Shown piece after piece: positions 54,523 through 63,894 of a DNA stretch of 64,000 bases. This DNA is from Oerskovia turbata (lineage in GTDB: Bacteria; Actinomycetota; Actinomycetes; Actinomycetales; Cellulomonadaceae), in assembly GCF_000718325.1 (NCBI RefSeq), contig NZ_JOFV01000012.1, forward strand, positions 62,001 to 126,000. The letters run 5' to 3'. How positions within the stretch are numbered: the first letter of the stretch is position 1; the number at the start of each line of letters is the position of its first letter. Made by a program: the position numbers and the translations under genes. The notes below the pieces were generated by a model that was not told where the DNA came from, searched no databases, and worked only from the letters and a program-made list of their open reading frames with translations.

Positions 54523-55818
54523 GTGCTCCCCACGACCCGCCACGAGGTGGACCTCCTGCGCCGCGCCCGCCCCGGCATGGCCGCCGTGCTGCTCGGCGGC
54601 CACCTGTCACGTCGCCTGCCCGGCCGCCCCCTGCGCAAGGTGCCCGGCCTCGGCTGGGTCACGGCCGACCCCGTGGTCGCGCGCACCGTCCTGGGCGACC
54701 ACCGGTCGTTCACGATCGTGGGCGAGGGCGGCGTCGGGCACCTGTGGGCGCAGATCCTGGGCGACTGGGTGCTCGACCTGTTCGACGGCCCAGGACACCA
54801 CGACCTGCGCTCGCGGTCCCGCGAGCTGTTCACCGAGGGCAGCTCGGCCGAGCTCGTCGACGGCGCGTGGTCCGGTCCTCTCGCCGTGGCCCGGGAGGCG
54901 CTGCGGGCGGGCGGCTCGGTCGACGTCGCCCGCCTGGCGCGAGTGCTCGTGGGTCGCATGATGATCTCGCTCCTGGGCGTCCCCGGGCCGGATGCCGGCA
55001 CCGACGGCGACCGCTCGCCCGAGGCTCGGACGGTGCCAGGTCCCTGGCCCACCGACGACGACGCCCTGACGGTCTTCGAGACCGGCGAGCGGCTCGCGAC
55101 GATCGCCCTGGGGAGCGCGGGGTCGACGCACCTGTCCCCCGCCCAGGTCGACGCGGCCCGTGAGATCGTCGCCGAGCTCACCCGAGGCGTCCCCGCAGGG
55201 TGGCGCGACGCGCCCGCCGACACCCTGCTCGGCCGCTGCCGAGAGCTCGGGCTCGGCCTCGAGGAGACGACCGGGCTCGCGTGCCTCCTCATGGTCGCGG
55301 GCACGGAGACCTCGGCCTCCGCGATGGCGCGGACGACCGCGCTGCTCGTCGACACGGACGAGCAGCACCGCCTGATCGACCGGATGCGCGCCGACGCCGA
55401 GCGCGCGGCCGCGGGCGAGGTCCGTGCCCCGGGCGAGCCCGACGCCGTCGAGAACGCCGTGCGCGAGGGGCTGCGGGTCACGAGCCCCGCCTCGGTCATC
55501 GGCCGGGGCGTCGCCGCCGACGTCGAGGTCGCCGGTCGCCGCCTCACCGAGGGCGAGCGCATCATGATGCTCGTCTGGAGCGCGAACATCGGTGCCGGAC
55601 CGTTCCGAGCGGACCGCCCCTACGTCCGCGAGAGCCGCCAGCTCTGGTTCGGTGCGGGACGTCATCTGTGCCTGGGGGCGGCACTGGCCCGCGCGGAGAT
55701 CGGAGCGCTCCTGCACGCCCTCTGGGACGACGGTGAACCGCTGCGGGTCGTCTCGCGCAGCGCGCAGCGCGGGGTGCTGATCCCGGGCTACCGGACCCTG
55801 GTCGTGGCGCGCGCCTGA
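54523..55818 (+). CDS. Cytochrome P450 (second), divergent from the oleA-like gene
   Basis: 431 residues, GTG start, apparently leaderless. Heme loop LWFGAGRHLCLGAALA, ExxR (REGLRVTSPASV) and I-helix LLMVAGTETSASAM are intact. It is only about 30% similar by eye to the first P450 outside the motifs. The 78-bp shared promoter region with the operon suggests joint control and a second oxidation step. Confidence 0.92.
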   Translation: MLPTTRHEVDLLRRARPGMAAVLLGGHLSRRLPGRPLRKVPGLGWVTADPVVARTVLGDHRSFTIVGEGGVGHLWAQILGDWVLDLFDGPGHHDLRSRSRELFTEGSSAELVDGAWSGPLAVAREALRAGGSVDVARLARVLVGRMMISLLGVPGPDAGTDGDRSPEARTVPGPWPTDDDALTVFETGERLATIALGSAGSTHLSPAQVDAAREIVAELTRGVPAGWRDAPADTLLGRCRELGLGLEETTGLACLLMVAGTETSASAMARTTALLVDTDEQHRLIDRMRADAERAAAGEVRAPGEPDAVENAVREGLRVTSPASVIGRGVAADVEVAGRRLTEGERIMMLVWSANIGAGPFRADRPYVRESRQLWFGAGRHLCLGAALARAEIGALLHALWDDGEPLRVVSRSAQRGVLIPGYRTLVVARA

Positions 55819-55830
55819 CACCCCGCAGCG

Positions 55831-55872
55831 TGTCAGAACGAGCGTGCCCTCGGGGTCACGCTCGTTCTGACA
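55831..55872. terminator. 16-bp hairpin, family A repeat
   Basis: Perfect 16-nt arms (55831-55846 and 55857-55872) around a 10-nt loop, between convergent genes. No U-run. Same core as the repeat inside the ligase gene. Confidence 0.75.
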
Positions 55873-55899
55873 GGTCGCTCGGCCCAGCAGTCTCGCGAC

Positions 55900-56562
55900 T
55901 CAGTCGCGCGCCTGCCACGTGCAGAGGCAGGCCTCGTTGCCCTCGACGTCCGCGAGCACCCAGAACGCCGGTGCGCGGGAGTCGGAGACCAGGTGTCCGC
56001 CCGCCGCGATGGCCGCGGTGACCCGGGCCTCGGCCTGGTCGTGCGGGACGGAGACGTCGAGGTGGATGCGGTTGCGCTGGGGCCGCGGCGCGTCCATCTG
56101 CTGGAACCAGACGGGCGGGCCGTACCCTGCCGGGTCCGTGAGTCCCAGGCCCTCGTCCTCGGCCGGCGCCTCGACGTAGCCGAGCACCGCGCGCCAGAAG
56201 GGCCGGACCGCAGGCCGGTCGAGGGCGTCGATCGCGATCTCGACCTCGAGCAGCCCGTCGGTCTCGGCCGGGTGCTCGAGCTCCTTGGCCACGAGGGAGA
56301 TCCGCCGGGCCAGGGTCACGTCGCGCCGGCTCAGCCCGCCCACGTCGTGCGAGGACACCCGGACGGTGACCGTCGCGTACCGCAGGTCGACGTCGGGGTG
56401 GTGGTTCATGCCCTCGGCCAGCTCGCCGATCGCGTCGATCAGCTCGACCCCGGCCGTGAACGAGTCGGTGCGGAAGCGGGCCTGCGCGGTGCCCAGGACG
56501 ACGCGCCAGTCCTCCACCCCGTCGCTGTCGTGGAACTGTCGGGCGGTGATCGCGTCGCTCAT
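55900..56562 (-). CDS. Pterin-4a-carbinolamine dehydratase / VOC (glyoxalase) fusion
   Basis: 220 residues. Residues about 1-95 match pterin carbinolamine dehydratase: EGMNHHPDVDLRYATVTVRVSSHDVGGLSRRD holds the His-His-Pro active site. Residues about 105-220 are a VOC fold with FWRAVLGYVEAP, VWFQQMD and HLDVSVPHDQAEARVTAAIAAGG. No aromatic amino acid hydroxylase is nearby. The fusion may recycle a pterin or be a repurposed binding protein. Confidence 0.85.
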   Translation of the reverse strand: MSDAITARQFHDSDGVEDWRVVLGTAQARFRTDSFTAGVELIDAIGELAEGMNHHPDVDLRYATVTVRVSSHDVGGLSRRDVTLARRISLVAKELEHPAETDGLLEVEIAIDALDRPAVRPFWRAVLGYVEAPAEDEGLGLTDPAGYGPPVWFQQMDAPRPQRNRIHLDVSVPHDQAEARVTAAIAAGGHLVSDSRAPAFWVLADVEGNEACLCTWQARD

Positions 56563-56661
56563 GGCTGCTGCTCCGGTGCGGTTCGGCGCGGACGGTGGGC
56601 GTTCCTCGTCCACTATCCCGCAGCCCGGACCGCGTCGCCAGCACTCGTGACCGCGGGTGCC

Positions 56662-56714
56662 GAGCACGAGGTTGTGGTCGTTCCGACCGTCGGAACGGCC
56701 GCAACCTCGTGCTC
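56662..56714. terminator. Long hairpin between divergent/convergent units
   Basis: Arms of about 25 nt (56662-56687, 56690-56714) pair with two mismatches around a 2-3-nt loop. It sits 16 nt beyond the ilvD stop and 100 nt upstream of the fusion gene's start, so it terminates ilvD. Confidence 0.65.
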
Positions 56715-56730
56715 GACCGCGCGCAGGTCC

Positions 56731-58431
56731 CTACTCGAGGATCGCGCCTCGCGAGGCCGACTGCACGAGCTTGGCGTACTTGGCGAGGACCCCGCGTGTG
56801 AAGGTCGGCGCGAGGGGGGCCCAGCCTTCCTTGCGGGCGTCGAGCTCGGCCGGGTCGACCAGCAGGTCGAGCGTCTTGCGGGCGACGTCGAGGCGGATGC
56901 GGTCGCCGTCGCGCACGAACGCGACGGGCCCGCCGTCGACGGCCTCGGGGGCGACGTGCCCCACGCACAGCCCCGTCGTCCCGCCCGAGAAGCGCCCGTC
57001 GGTCAGGAGCAGCACGGTCTTGCCGAGTCCCGCGCCCTTGATGGCTCCCGTGATCGCGAGCATCTCACGCATGCCCGGCCCGCCCTTGGGTCCTTCGTAC
57101 CGGATGACGACGACGTCGCCGTCCGTGATGGTCCCGTCCTCGAGCGCGTCGAGCGCCGCGCGCTCGCGCTCGAACACGCGGGCCGTGCCCTCGAACACGT
57201 CGGAGTCGAAGCCCGCCGACTTGACCACGGCCCCCTCGGGCGCGAGCGAGCCGCCGAGGATCGTGATGCCGCCCGTGCGGTGGATGGGGTTGTCGAGGGC
57301 GCGCAGGATCTTGCCGTCGGGGTCGGGGGGGTCGATCTCCGCGAGGTTCTCGGCGACCGTCCGTCCCGTGACCGTGAGCGCGTCGCCGTGGATCAGGCCC
57401 GCGTCGAGCAGTGCCTTCATGACCACGGGCACGCCGCCGATGCGGTCGACGTCGTTCATGACGTACCGGCCGAACGGCTTGAGGTCGCCCAGGTGCGGGA
57501 CCTTCGCAGCGACCCGGTCGAAGTCGTCGAGGGTCAGGTCGACCTCGGCCTCGTGCGCGATCGCGAGGAGGTGGAGCACCGCGTTCGTCGAGCCGCCGAA
57601 CGCCATGACCACGGCGATCGCGTTCTCGAACGCCTTCTTGGTCATGATGTCGCGCGCGGTGATGCCGCGGCGCAGCAGCTCGACCACGGCCTCGCCCGAG
57701 CGGTGCGCGAAGTTGTCGCGGCGCCGGTCGGCCGAGGGCGGCGCGGCTGAGCCGGGCAGCGACATGCCCATGGCCTCGGCGACCGACGCCATGGTGTTCG
57801 CGGTGTACATGCCGCCGCACGCACCCTCGCCGGGACAGATCGCGCGCTCGATACGGTCGAGGTCCTCACGGCTCATGAGCCCGCGCGAGCACGCGCCCAC
57901 GGCCTCGAACGCGTCGATGAGCGTGACGTCCTTCTCGGTGCCGTCGGAGAGCTTGACCCAGCCCGGCATGATCGAGCCGGCGTAGAGGAACACGCTCGCG
58001 AGATCGAGGCGGGCGGCGGCCATGAGCATGCCCGGGAGCGACTTGTCGCACCCGGCGAGGAGCACCGACCCGTCCAGCCGTTCGGCCTGCATGACCGTCT
58101 CGACCGAGTCCGCGATGACGTCGCGCGACACGAGCGAGAAGTGCATGCCCTCGTGGCCCATCGAGATGCCGTCGGACACCGAGATGGTGCCGAACTGCAG
58201 CGGGTACCCGCCGCCCGCGTGCACGCCCTCCTTGGCCCCCTGCGCGAGCCGGTCGAGCGACAGGTTGCACGGCGTGATCTCGTTCCACGAGCTCGCGATG
58301 CCGATCTGCGGCTTGACCCAGTCCTCGTCGCCCATGCCGACGGCGCGGAGCATGCCGCGCGAGGCCGTGGCCTCGACGCCGTCGGTCACGGTGCGGGAGC
58401 GGGGCTTGATGTCGATGTCGTCGCTGGCCAT
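56731..58431 (-). CDS. ilvD: Dihydroxy-acid dehydratase, [2Fe-2S]-type
   Basis: 566 residues. It has three cluster cysteines: [24 protein letters not shown] and [14 protein letters not shown]. Three-cysteine forms are known as the oxygen-stable [2Fe-2S] enzymes of plants and Mycobacterium. It makes the 2-keto acids of Val, Ile and Leu. A second, different ilvD lies 840 nt downstream. Confidence 0.93.
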   Translation of the reverse strand: MASDDIDIKPRSRTVTDGVEATASRGMLRAVGMGDEDWVKPQIGIASSWNEITPCNLSLDRLAQGAKEGVHAGGGYPLQFGTISVSDGISMGHEGMHFSLVSRDVIADSVETVMQAERLDGSVLLAGCDKSLPGMLMAAARLDLASVFLYAGSIMPGWVKLSDGTEKDVTLIDAFEAVGACSRGLMSREDLDRIERAICPGEGACGGMYTANTMASVAEAMGMSLPGSAAPPSADRRRDNFAHRSGEAVVELLRRGITARDIMTKKAFENAIAVVMAFGGSTNAVLHLLAIAHEAEVDLTLDDFDRVAAKVPHLGDLKPFGRYVMNDVDRIGGVPVVMKALLDAGLIHGDALTVTGRTVAENLAEIDPPDPDGKILRALDNPIHRTGGITILGGSLAPEGAVVKSAGFDSDVFEGTARVFERERAALDALEDGTITDGDVVVIRYEGPKGGPGMREMLAITGAIKGAGLGKTVLLLTDGRFSGGTTGLCVGHVAPEAVDGGPVAFVRDGDRIRLDVARKTLDLLVDPAELDARKEGWAPLAPTFTRGVLAKYAKLVQSASRGAILE

Positions 58432-58511
58432 ACCCGAGTATCCCCTCGCGACGAGCGGCGGGCCACAAGACACCCGGAGTGGCGCTGCGGCACGTGTGGC
58501 AGGATGCCCGC

Positions 58512-59111
58512 GTGACTGCACCGACGCCGCACAGCGCCCGCGCCAGCGCCCGCCTCGGTCGTGCCCTCGTCCTGCTCCCCCTCGCCCTGGCCCTCGCCGC
58601 GCTGGCAGCGTGCGCCGGGGGCGCGTCGACCGGCACGTCGACCGGCACGGGCGCCTCCGCGTCGACCGGGAGCGGCACGGGCTCCGATCCCTCGCCCACC
58701 GTGACCTCCCCCGCCGAGCCCCCGGCCCAGGATCCCGCCGGGGCCCCGCCCGCTCCCCAGGACGCCGAGACGCCCGAGGACGCCTTCCGCGCGTGGCTCG
58801 CCGCGAGCCGGGTGCCGGACGTGGCGACGGCCTGCGGGTACCTCTCTCCGGCGCTCGCCGACCGGATGGTCGCGGAGATGACCGCGCAGGGGTGGCCGGG
58901 GATCACGGACTGCGCGTCGATGATCACGACCACGGCCGCGCTCTACGCCGCGGTCGGTGACGTCGCGCAGGTCGAGGTCGCGGTGCGCGAGGAGCGCCCC
59001 GACGCGACGGTCCTCGCGGTCGCGTACGCGGGCGGGGACTGCGGGACGGCCGTCATGGCGCCGGCCGGGTCCACGTGGGTCGTCACGGAGCAGTCCGAGG
59101 AGCAGTGCTGA
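58512..59111 (+). CDS. Lipoprotein of unknown function
   Basis: 199 residues from the GTG at 58512, apparently leaderless (CAGGAT 6 nt upstream). Basic start, long hydrophobic core and lipobox LAACA (Cys about 34). A Thr/Ser/Gly-rich then Pro-rich linker (about 36-78) leads to a small domain with [31 protein letters not shown] and two further cysteine pairs. The fold recalls DUF4878/NTF2-like surface domains. Function unknown. Confidence 0.65.
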   Translation: MTAPTPHSARASARLGRALVLLPLALALAALAACAGGASTGTSTGTGASASTGSGTGSDPSPTVTSPAEPPAQDPAGAPPAPQDAETPEDAFRAWLAASRVPDVATACGYLSPALADRMVAEMTAQGWPGITDCASMITTTAALYAAVGDVAQVEVAVREERPDATVLAVAYAGGDCGTAVMAPAGSTWVVTEQSEEQC

Positions 59112-59127
59112 CGCACGCTCGCCGCTG

Positions 59128-59163
59128 CCGCACCCGCACCCGCACCCGCACCCGCACCCGCAC
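59128..59163. repeat. Hexanucleotide microsatellite (CCGCAC)6
   Basis: Six perfect copies of CCGCAC, 17 nt after the lipoprotein stop. Such tracts are prone to slippage. Confidence 0.9.
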
Positions 59164-59207
59164 TGAGCCTGCCGTCCCGGCAGCGCCCGTCCCTGCCCCG
59201 TCCAGCC

Positions 59208-59263
59208 TTGCCGACGACGGGCCCGCACCCTCCAGGGGGTACGGGCCCGCAGTCGTCGGGCAA
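59208..59263. terminator. Long hairpin between convergent genes
   Basis: Complementary arms (about 26 nt each, few mismatches) with a 4-nt loop separate the lipoprotein gene from the second ilvD. No U-run. Confidence 0.65.
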
Positions 59264-59271
59264 CGGCCGGG

Positions 59272-61134
59272 TCAGCGCCGCCTGATCAGCGACACGTCGC
59301 GCACGGCGCCGCGGTCGGCGGACGTCGCCATCGCGGCGTAGGCCTGGAGCGCCGGGGACACGTAGCGGTCGCGGTCGACGGGCTGCCAGGGGTTCTCGCG
59401 CGCCTCCATCTTGGCGCGGCGCTCGGCGAGGACCTCGTCGGGCACGTTGAGGCGGATGAGGCGCGTGTCGACGTCGATCTCGATCTCGTCGCCGTCCTCG
59501 ACCAGGCCGATCACGCCGCCGGCCGCGGCCTCGGGCGAGACGTGGCCCACCGAGATGCCGCTCGAACCGCCCGAGAAGCGGCCGTCGGTGATGAGCGCGG
59601 TCACCTTGCCGAGGCCGCGTCCCTTGATGAAGGACGTCGGGTAGAGCATCTCCTGCATCCCGGGTCCGCCTGCGGGGCCCTCGTAGCGCACGACGACGAC
59701 GTGGCCGGGCTCGACCTGCTTGGTGAGGATCTTCTCGACGGCCTCGTCCTGCGACTCGCAGACCAGGGCCTTGCCGACGAAGTGGAACACGTCGGGGTCG
59801 ACGCCTGCCGTCTTGAAGACCGCGCCGTCCTCGGCGAGGTTGCCGCGCAGCACGGCCAGGCCGCCCTCGACCGTGTACGCGTGCGCCAGGTCGCGGATGC
59901 ACCCGTTCGCGGCGTCGGTGTCGAGGTGGTCCCAGCGGTTCGACGTGGAGAACGCCTGCGTGGTGCGCACCCCGCCGGGGGCCGCGTGGAACAGCTCGAC
60001 GGCCCGCTCGGTGGCCTTGCCGCCGCGGACGTCCCAGTCGTCGAGCCACTCGCGCAGCGTCGGGGTGTGCACGGAGGTCACGTCGTGGTCGAGCAGTCCG
60101 GCGCGGTCGAGCTCGCCGAGCAGCGCGGGGATGCCGCCCGCACGGTGGACGTCCTCCATGTGGAAGTTCGGGTGGTTGGGCGCGACCTTGGACAGGCACG
60201 GGACCTGGCGGCTGATGCGCTCGATGTCGGTCAGGTCGAAGTCGATCTCACCCTCCTGCGCGGCGGCGAGGATGTGCAGGACCGTGTTGGTCGAGCCGCC
60301 CATGGCGACGTCGAGCGTCATGGCGTTGGCGAACGCGGCCTTGGTCGCGATGTTGCGCGGCGCGGCCGAGTCGTCCTCGTCGTCGTAGTAGCGGCGCGCG
60401 AGGTCGACGATCGTGCGGCCCGCTTCGAGGAAGAGCTCGCGGCGTGCGGAGTGCGTCGCGAGGGTCGAGCCGTTGCCGGGCAGCGACAGGCCCAGGGCCT
60501 CGGTCAGGCAGTTCATCGAGTTCGCGGTGAACATGCCCGAGCACGAGCCGCACGTGGGGCACGCGTTCTCCTCGACCTGGGCGAGGGCCGCGTCGCTCAC
60601 GTTGTCGTCCGCGGCGTAGTTGATCGCGTTGACGAGGTTCAGGTGCGTGGACGCGACGCCGTCGGCCACGACGGCCTTGCCGGCCTCCATGGGGCCGCCC
60701 GACACGAAGATGACCGGGATGTTGAGGCGCAGCGCGGCGTTGAGCATGCCGGGCGTGATCTTGTCGCAGTTGGAGATGCACACGATCGCGTCCGCGCAGT
60801 GCGCGTTGACCATGTACTCGACCGAGTCGGCGATGAGGTCGCGGCTGGGCAGCGAGTACAGCATGCCCGCGTGGCCCATCGCGATGCCGTCGTCGACCGC
60901 GATGGTGTTGAACTCCTTGGAGACGCCGCCAGCCTCGCGGATCGCCGACGCGACGAGGTCGCCCATGTCCTTGAGGTGGACGTGGCCCGGTACGAACTGC
61001 GTGTACGAGTTCGCGATCGCGATGATCGGCTTGCCGAAGTCCTCCGAGCCCATGCCGGTGGCGCGCCAGAGCGCGCGGGCACCGGACATGTTGCGGCCGT
61101 GGGTGGACGTCCGAGAGCGCAGGGGGCGACTCAT
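59272..61134 (-). CDS. ilvD: Dihydroxy-acid dehydratase, E. coli IlvD type
   Basis: 620 residues. [23 protein letters not shown] and [17 protein letters not shown] match E. coli IlvD closely; cluster cysteines are [11 protein letters not shown] and [17 protein letters not shown]. The first-Cys position of the shorter paralogue (NEITPC) is replaced by TQFVPG. E. coli IlvD carries an oxygen-sensitive [4Fe-4S] cluster. AAGGAGC is present before the ATG. Two paralogues may suit different oxygen or iron conditions. Confidence 0.94.
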   Translation of the reverse strand: MSRPLRSRTSTHGRNMSGARALWRATGMGSEDFGKPIIAIANSYTQFVPGHVHLKDMGDLVASAIREAGGVSKEFNTIAVDDGIAMGHAGMLYSLPSRDLIADSVEYMVNAHCADAIVCISNCDKITPGMLNAALRLNIPVIFVSGGPMEAGKAVVADGVASTHLNLVNAINYAADDNVSDAALAQVEENACPTCGSCSGMFTANSMNCLTEALGLSLPGNGSTLATHSARRELFLEAGRTIVDLARRYYDDEDDSAAPRNIATKAAFANAMTLDVAMGGSTNTVLHILAAAQEGEIDFDLTDIERISRQVPCLSKVAPNHPNFHMEDVHRAGGIPALLGELDRAGLLDHDVTSVHTPTLREWLDDWDVRGGKATERAVELFHAAPGGVRTTQAFSTSNRWDHLDTDAANGCIRDLAHAYTVEGGLAVLRGNLAEDGAVFKTAGVDPDVFHFVGKALVCESQDEAVEKILTKQVEPGHVVVVRYEGPAGGPGMQEMLYPTSFIKGRGLGKVTALITDGRFSGGSSGISVGHVSPEAAAGGVIGLVEDGDEIEIDVDTRLIRLNVPDEVLAERRAKMEARENPWQPVDRDRYVSPALQAYAAMATSADRGAVRDVSLIRRR

Positions 61135-61545
61135 GGCGGTTCAGCTCCTTCACGTGGTGCTGCGGCCTGGGAGGTGACCGCTCGGACACACTACGCCCGC
61201 GTCGGAGCGGCGAGGTCGGTCGTCCGGCTCGTGGTCCACGGACGGATGCAGCGCTCCCACCCACCCCTCGATGTGCGATCCCCCTACGTAGCACCACCGA
61301 TACGGGAAAGCCCGTCAATCTGCTCAAAAGGTTGCAGCGAACTTCGCCCGGGTGGGAGGTTGGCAGGGCTGCCCCGGTAGTGCACCGCACGCCGCTCGCC
61401 CGCCGGTACGTGCCGTCGACACGACGGTCGTGACGGACCGCGGCCCCTCGCAGCCAGACCCCCTTCCCATTCCCGGCGACCCCGGTACCCCCGGCGCCCC
61501 GCGCCCCACCGGACGAGCCACCACCGACCAGGGAGACCAGCCCTC
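61135..61545. other. 411-bp divergent intergenic region
   Basis: It holds the promoters of the second ilvD (minus) and of doxX (plus). A GGGCGTAGTGTG box near 61190-61205 on the minus strand matches the one before the ilvB leader. I see no gene, no U-tailed terminator and no clear operator. Confidence 0.4.
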
Positions 61546-62142
61546 ATGAGCCAGGCCACCGCTGCAACGAACCGAAGCTCTCGCTCCACACCGACCGGCA
61601 CCGACCCCTCGGGCACCGGCGCCCCGACGACCGCACCCGTCACGGGCGAGCGTGTCGTGACGAGCGCCGCCGCACGCGGCGCTCTCGCGGTCCTGCGCAT
61701 CGCGATCTCGCTCGTCTTCCTGTGGCCCGTGCTCGACAAGACGCTGGGCCTGGGCTACGCGACGCCGTCCGAGCGGGCGTGGCTCAACGGCGGCTCGCCG
61801 ACCACGGGCTACCTGTCGTCGCTCGAGGGCCCGCTGGCCGAGACGTTCGGAGCCCTGGCCGGCCCGGCCACCGACTGGCTCTTCATGCTCGGCATGGGCC
61901 TGACCGGGCTCGCGCTGCTGCTGGGTGTGGGGACGCGGGTCGCCGCGGTCTCGGGAACGCTCCTCATGGCGCTGCTGTGGGTCACGACGTGGCCCGTGGC
62001 CGCGGGCTCGAACAACCCGGTCGTCGAGGACCACGTCGTGACGGCTCTCGTCGTGATCGTCGTCGCGCTGACCCGCGCGGGCGAGACGTGCGGCCTGGGC
62101 GGTGTCGCGGCGCGCGTGGGCGTGCCGGGCTGGATGCGCTGA
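61546..62142 (+). CDS. DoxX-family membrane protein
   Basis: 198 residues with GGGAGA before the ATG. A Ser/Thr-rich N-terminus of about 40 residues precedes four to five membrane helices, including ALAVLRIAISLVFLWPVLDKTLGLG, LFMLGMGLTGLALLLGVGTRVAAVSGTLLMALLWV and VVTALVVIVVALTRAG. DoxX/DoxD-like proteins are linked to quinone or thiosulfate redox and oxidative stress; specific role unknown. Confidence 0.85.
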   Translation: MSQATAATNRSSRSTPTGTDPSGTGAPTTAPVTGERVVTSAAARGALAVLRIAISLVFLWPVLDKTLGLGYATPSERAWLNGGSPTTGYLSSLEGPLAETFGALAGPATDWLFMLGMGLTGLALLLGVGTRVAAVSGTLLMALLWVTTWPVAAGSNNPVVEDHVVTALVVIVVALTRAGETCGLGGVAARVGVPGWMR

Positions 62143-62150
62143 CGTCCCCT

Positions 62151-62210
62151 GCCCGACGGCGGAGCGCGCCCGGGTGCACCGGTGCACCCGGGCGCGCTCC
62201 GCCGTCGGGC
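62151..62210. terminator. 60-bp perfect palindrome between convergent genes
   Basis: Two perfectly complementary 30-nt arms meet with no spacer (centre ACC|GGT). It lies 8 nt after the doxX stop and 24 nt from the peptide transporter's stop. Core GGAGCGCGCCCGGGT recalls the hairpin at 1766-1809. As DNA it could form a cruciform; as RNA a very stable bidirectional terminator. Confidence 0.85.
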
Positions 62211-62234
62211 ATGCGCGTCACCGCGGGTGGAGCG

Positions 62235-63797
62235 TCAGGCGACCGTCGCGGCGGCCTCCTGCTCGTCCGCGTGACGGATGTGACGCGTGACCCACGGGGC
62301 GATCGCGAAGAGGACCAGCGCGAACACCATGGTGATGCCGCCCACCGCACCGAAGTACGCGGTGTCCGAGGCCCCCTCGGTGACCTGCACGATCTGGGCC
62401 GTGATGGCCTGACCGGCGGCCGGCGCGAGGAACCACAGCGCCATGGCCTGGCTCCGGAAGGCCCGGGGCGCGAGCAGGGTCGTCGCGGCGAGACCCACGG
62501 GCGACAGGCACAGCTCGCCGAGCGTCTGGATGACGTACACCGACACGAGCACCCACGCGGGCGCCTTCTCGTCCGCGAAGATCGCCGACGCGCCCGCGAG
62601 CCACACGAACGACAGCGCCGCCAGGGTCAGGCCCATCGCGAACTTCACGGCCGTCGGCGGACGGTCCTTGGTCTTGACCCAGATCCACGCGAACACCGGG
62701 GCCAGGACCACGATCGAGAACGGGTTCACGGACTGGAAGAAGGCCGGCTCGATCGGGACGCCGAAGAACGAGAGCTCGGTGCGGTCCTTCGCGAAGCTCG
62801 AGAGCGTCGTGGCCGCCTGCTCGAAGATCATGAAGAACAGCATCGCGGCGACGAACAGCGGGATGTACGCCGTGAGGCGTGAACGTTCGGGCGCGGTGAC
62901 CTTGGGCGAGCGGAACATCACGATGAAATAGGCGATCGGGGCCGCGAACGCGACGTACGACAGCGTGTCGATGAACGTCGAGATCCCGAACGCCCCCGAG
63001 ACCGCCCACGCGACGAGCGCCGCGACGACGAGCCCCGCGAGGATGACGAGCCCGATCCGCACGAGCTTCGGGTACTCGTCGGGGTGGATCGGGTTCGGCA
63101 CCGAGTCGCCCGCGCCACCCAGGTACTTGCGCCCCGCGACGAAGAACACGAGGGCGACGGCCATGCCGACCGCCGCGACCGCGAAGCCCGCGTGGTACCC
63201 CCACTGCCGGTTCACGAACCCGACGATGATCGGGGAGACGAGCGAGCCCAGGTTGATGCCCATGTAGAAGATCGAGAAGGCCGAGTCGCGGCGCGGGTCG
63301 TTGCGCGCGTACAGCTCGCCGACCATCGACGACACGTTGGGCTTGAGCAGACCGGTGCCGAGCGCCACGAGCGCGATGCCGAGCATCGAGAAGCCGGCCC
63401 CCGGGATCGTGAGCGAGACGTGCCCCGCCGCGATGATGATGCCGCCGTACAGCACCGAGCGCCGCGAGCCGATGACCCGGTCGGCGAGCCAGCCGCCGAC
63501 GACCGACAGCAGGTACACGCCCGTGCCGTAGATCGAGACCAGGGCGAGCCCCGTGACCTCGTCGAGGGCCAGACCACCGTTCGCGACGGTGTCCGTCAGG
63601 TAGAACAGGAGGATGGCCCGCATCCCGTAGTAGCTGAACCGCTCCCACAGCTCGGTCGTGAACAGGGTCATCAGCCCGATCGGGTGCCCGAAGAAGGCGT
63701 GGTCGCGAGGGATCCGCCCCGCTGCGGCGGCTGTCTCGGCCTCGAGCCGGGGATCCGGGAGGTCGGGCCGGACGGGACCCTCGTCGTTACCGCTCAT
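62235..63797 (-). CDS. POT/PTR-family proton-coupled peptide transporter
   Basis: 520 residues. ELWERFSYYGMRAILLFYLTD carries the ExxERFxYY proton-coupling motif; GTGLLKPNVSSMVGELY and FSIFYMGINLGSLVSPIIVG are POT signatures. About 14 membrane helices. It imports di- and tripeptides with protons. The 'LPPT-like' C-terminal half includes SPVGLAATTLLAPRAFRSQAMALWFL. Confidence 0.95.
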   Translation of the reverse strand: MSGNDEGPVRPDLPDPRLEAETAAAAGRIPRDHAFFGHPIGLMTLFTTELWERFSYYGMRAILLFYLTDTVANGGLALDEVTGLALVSIYGTGVYLLSVVGGWLADRVIGSRRSVLYGGIIIAAGHVSLTIPGAGFSMLGIALVALGTGLLKPNVSSMVGELYARNDPRRDSAFSIFYMGINLGSLVSPIIVGFVNRQWGYHAGFAVAAVGMAVALVFFVAGRKYLGGAGDSVPNPIHPDEYPKLVRIGLVILAGLVVAALVAWAVSGAFGISTFIDTLSYVAFAAPIAYFIVMFRSPKVTAPERSRLTAYIPLFVAAMLFFMIFEQAATTLSSFAKDRTELSFFGVPIEPAFFQSVNPFSIVVLAPVFAWIWVKTKDRPPTAVKFAMGLTLAALSFVWLAGASAIFADEKAPAWVLVSVYVIQTLGELCLSPVGLAATTLLAPRAFRSQAMALWFLAPAAGQAITAQIVQVTEGASDTAYFGAVGGITMVFALVLFAIAPWVTRHIRHADEQEAAATVA

Positions 63798-63894
63798 GGA
63801 TCGATGCTGCCACCGGCCGTGCCCACCGGCGACTGCTGAGCACACGGCGCGACCCACGTGCGCAGGCCCGCGAGACACGGGCTAGCGTGGGCGG

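Noticed and set aside
61142..61201. Leader peptide for the second ilvD
   Set aside because: A 13-codon GTG ORF (MCPSGHLPGRSTT) exists just before the ribosome site, but it has a single Leu and no terminator follows.
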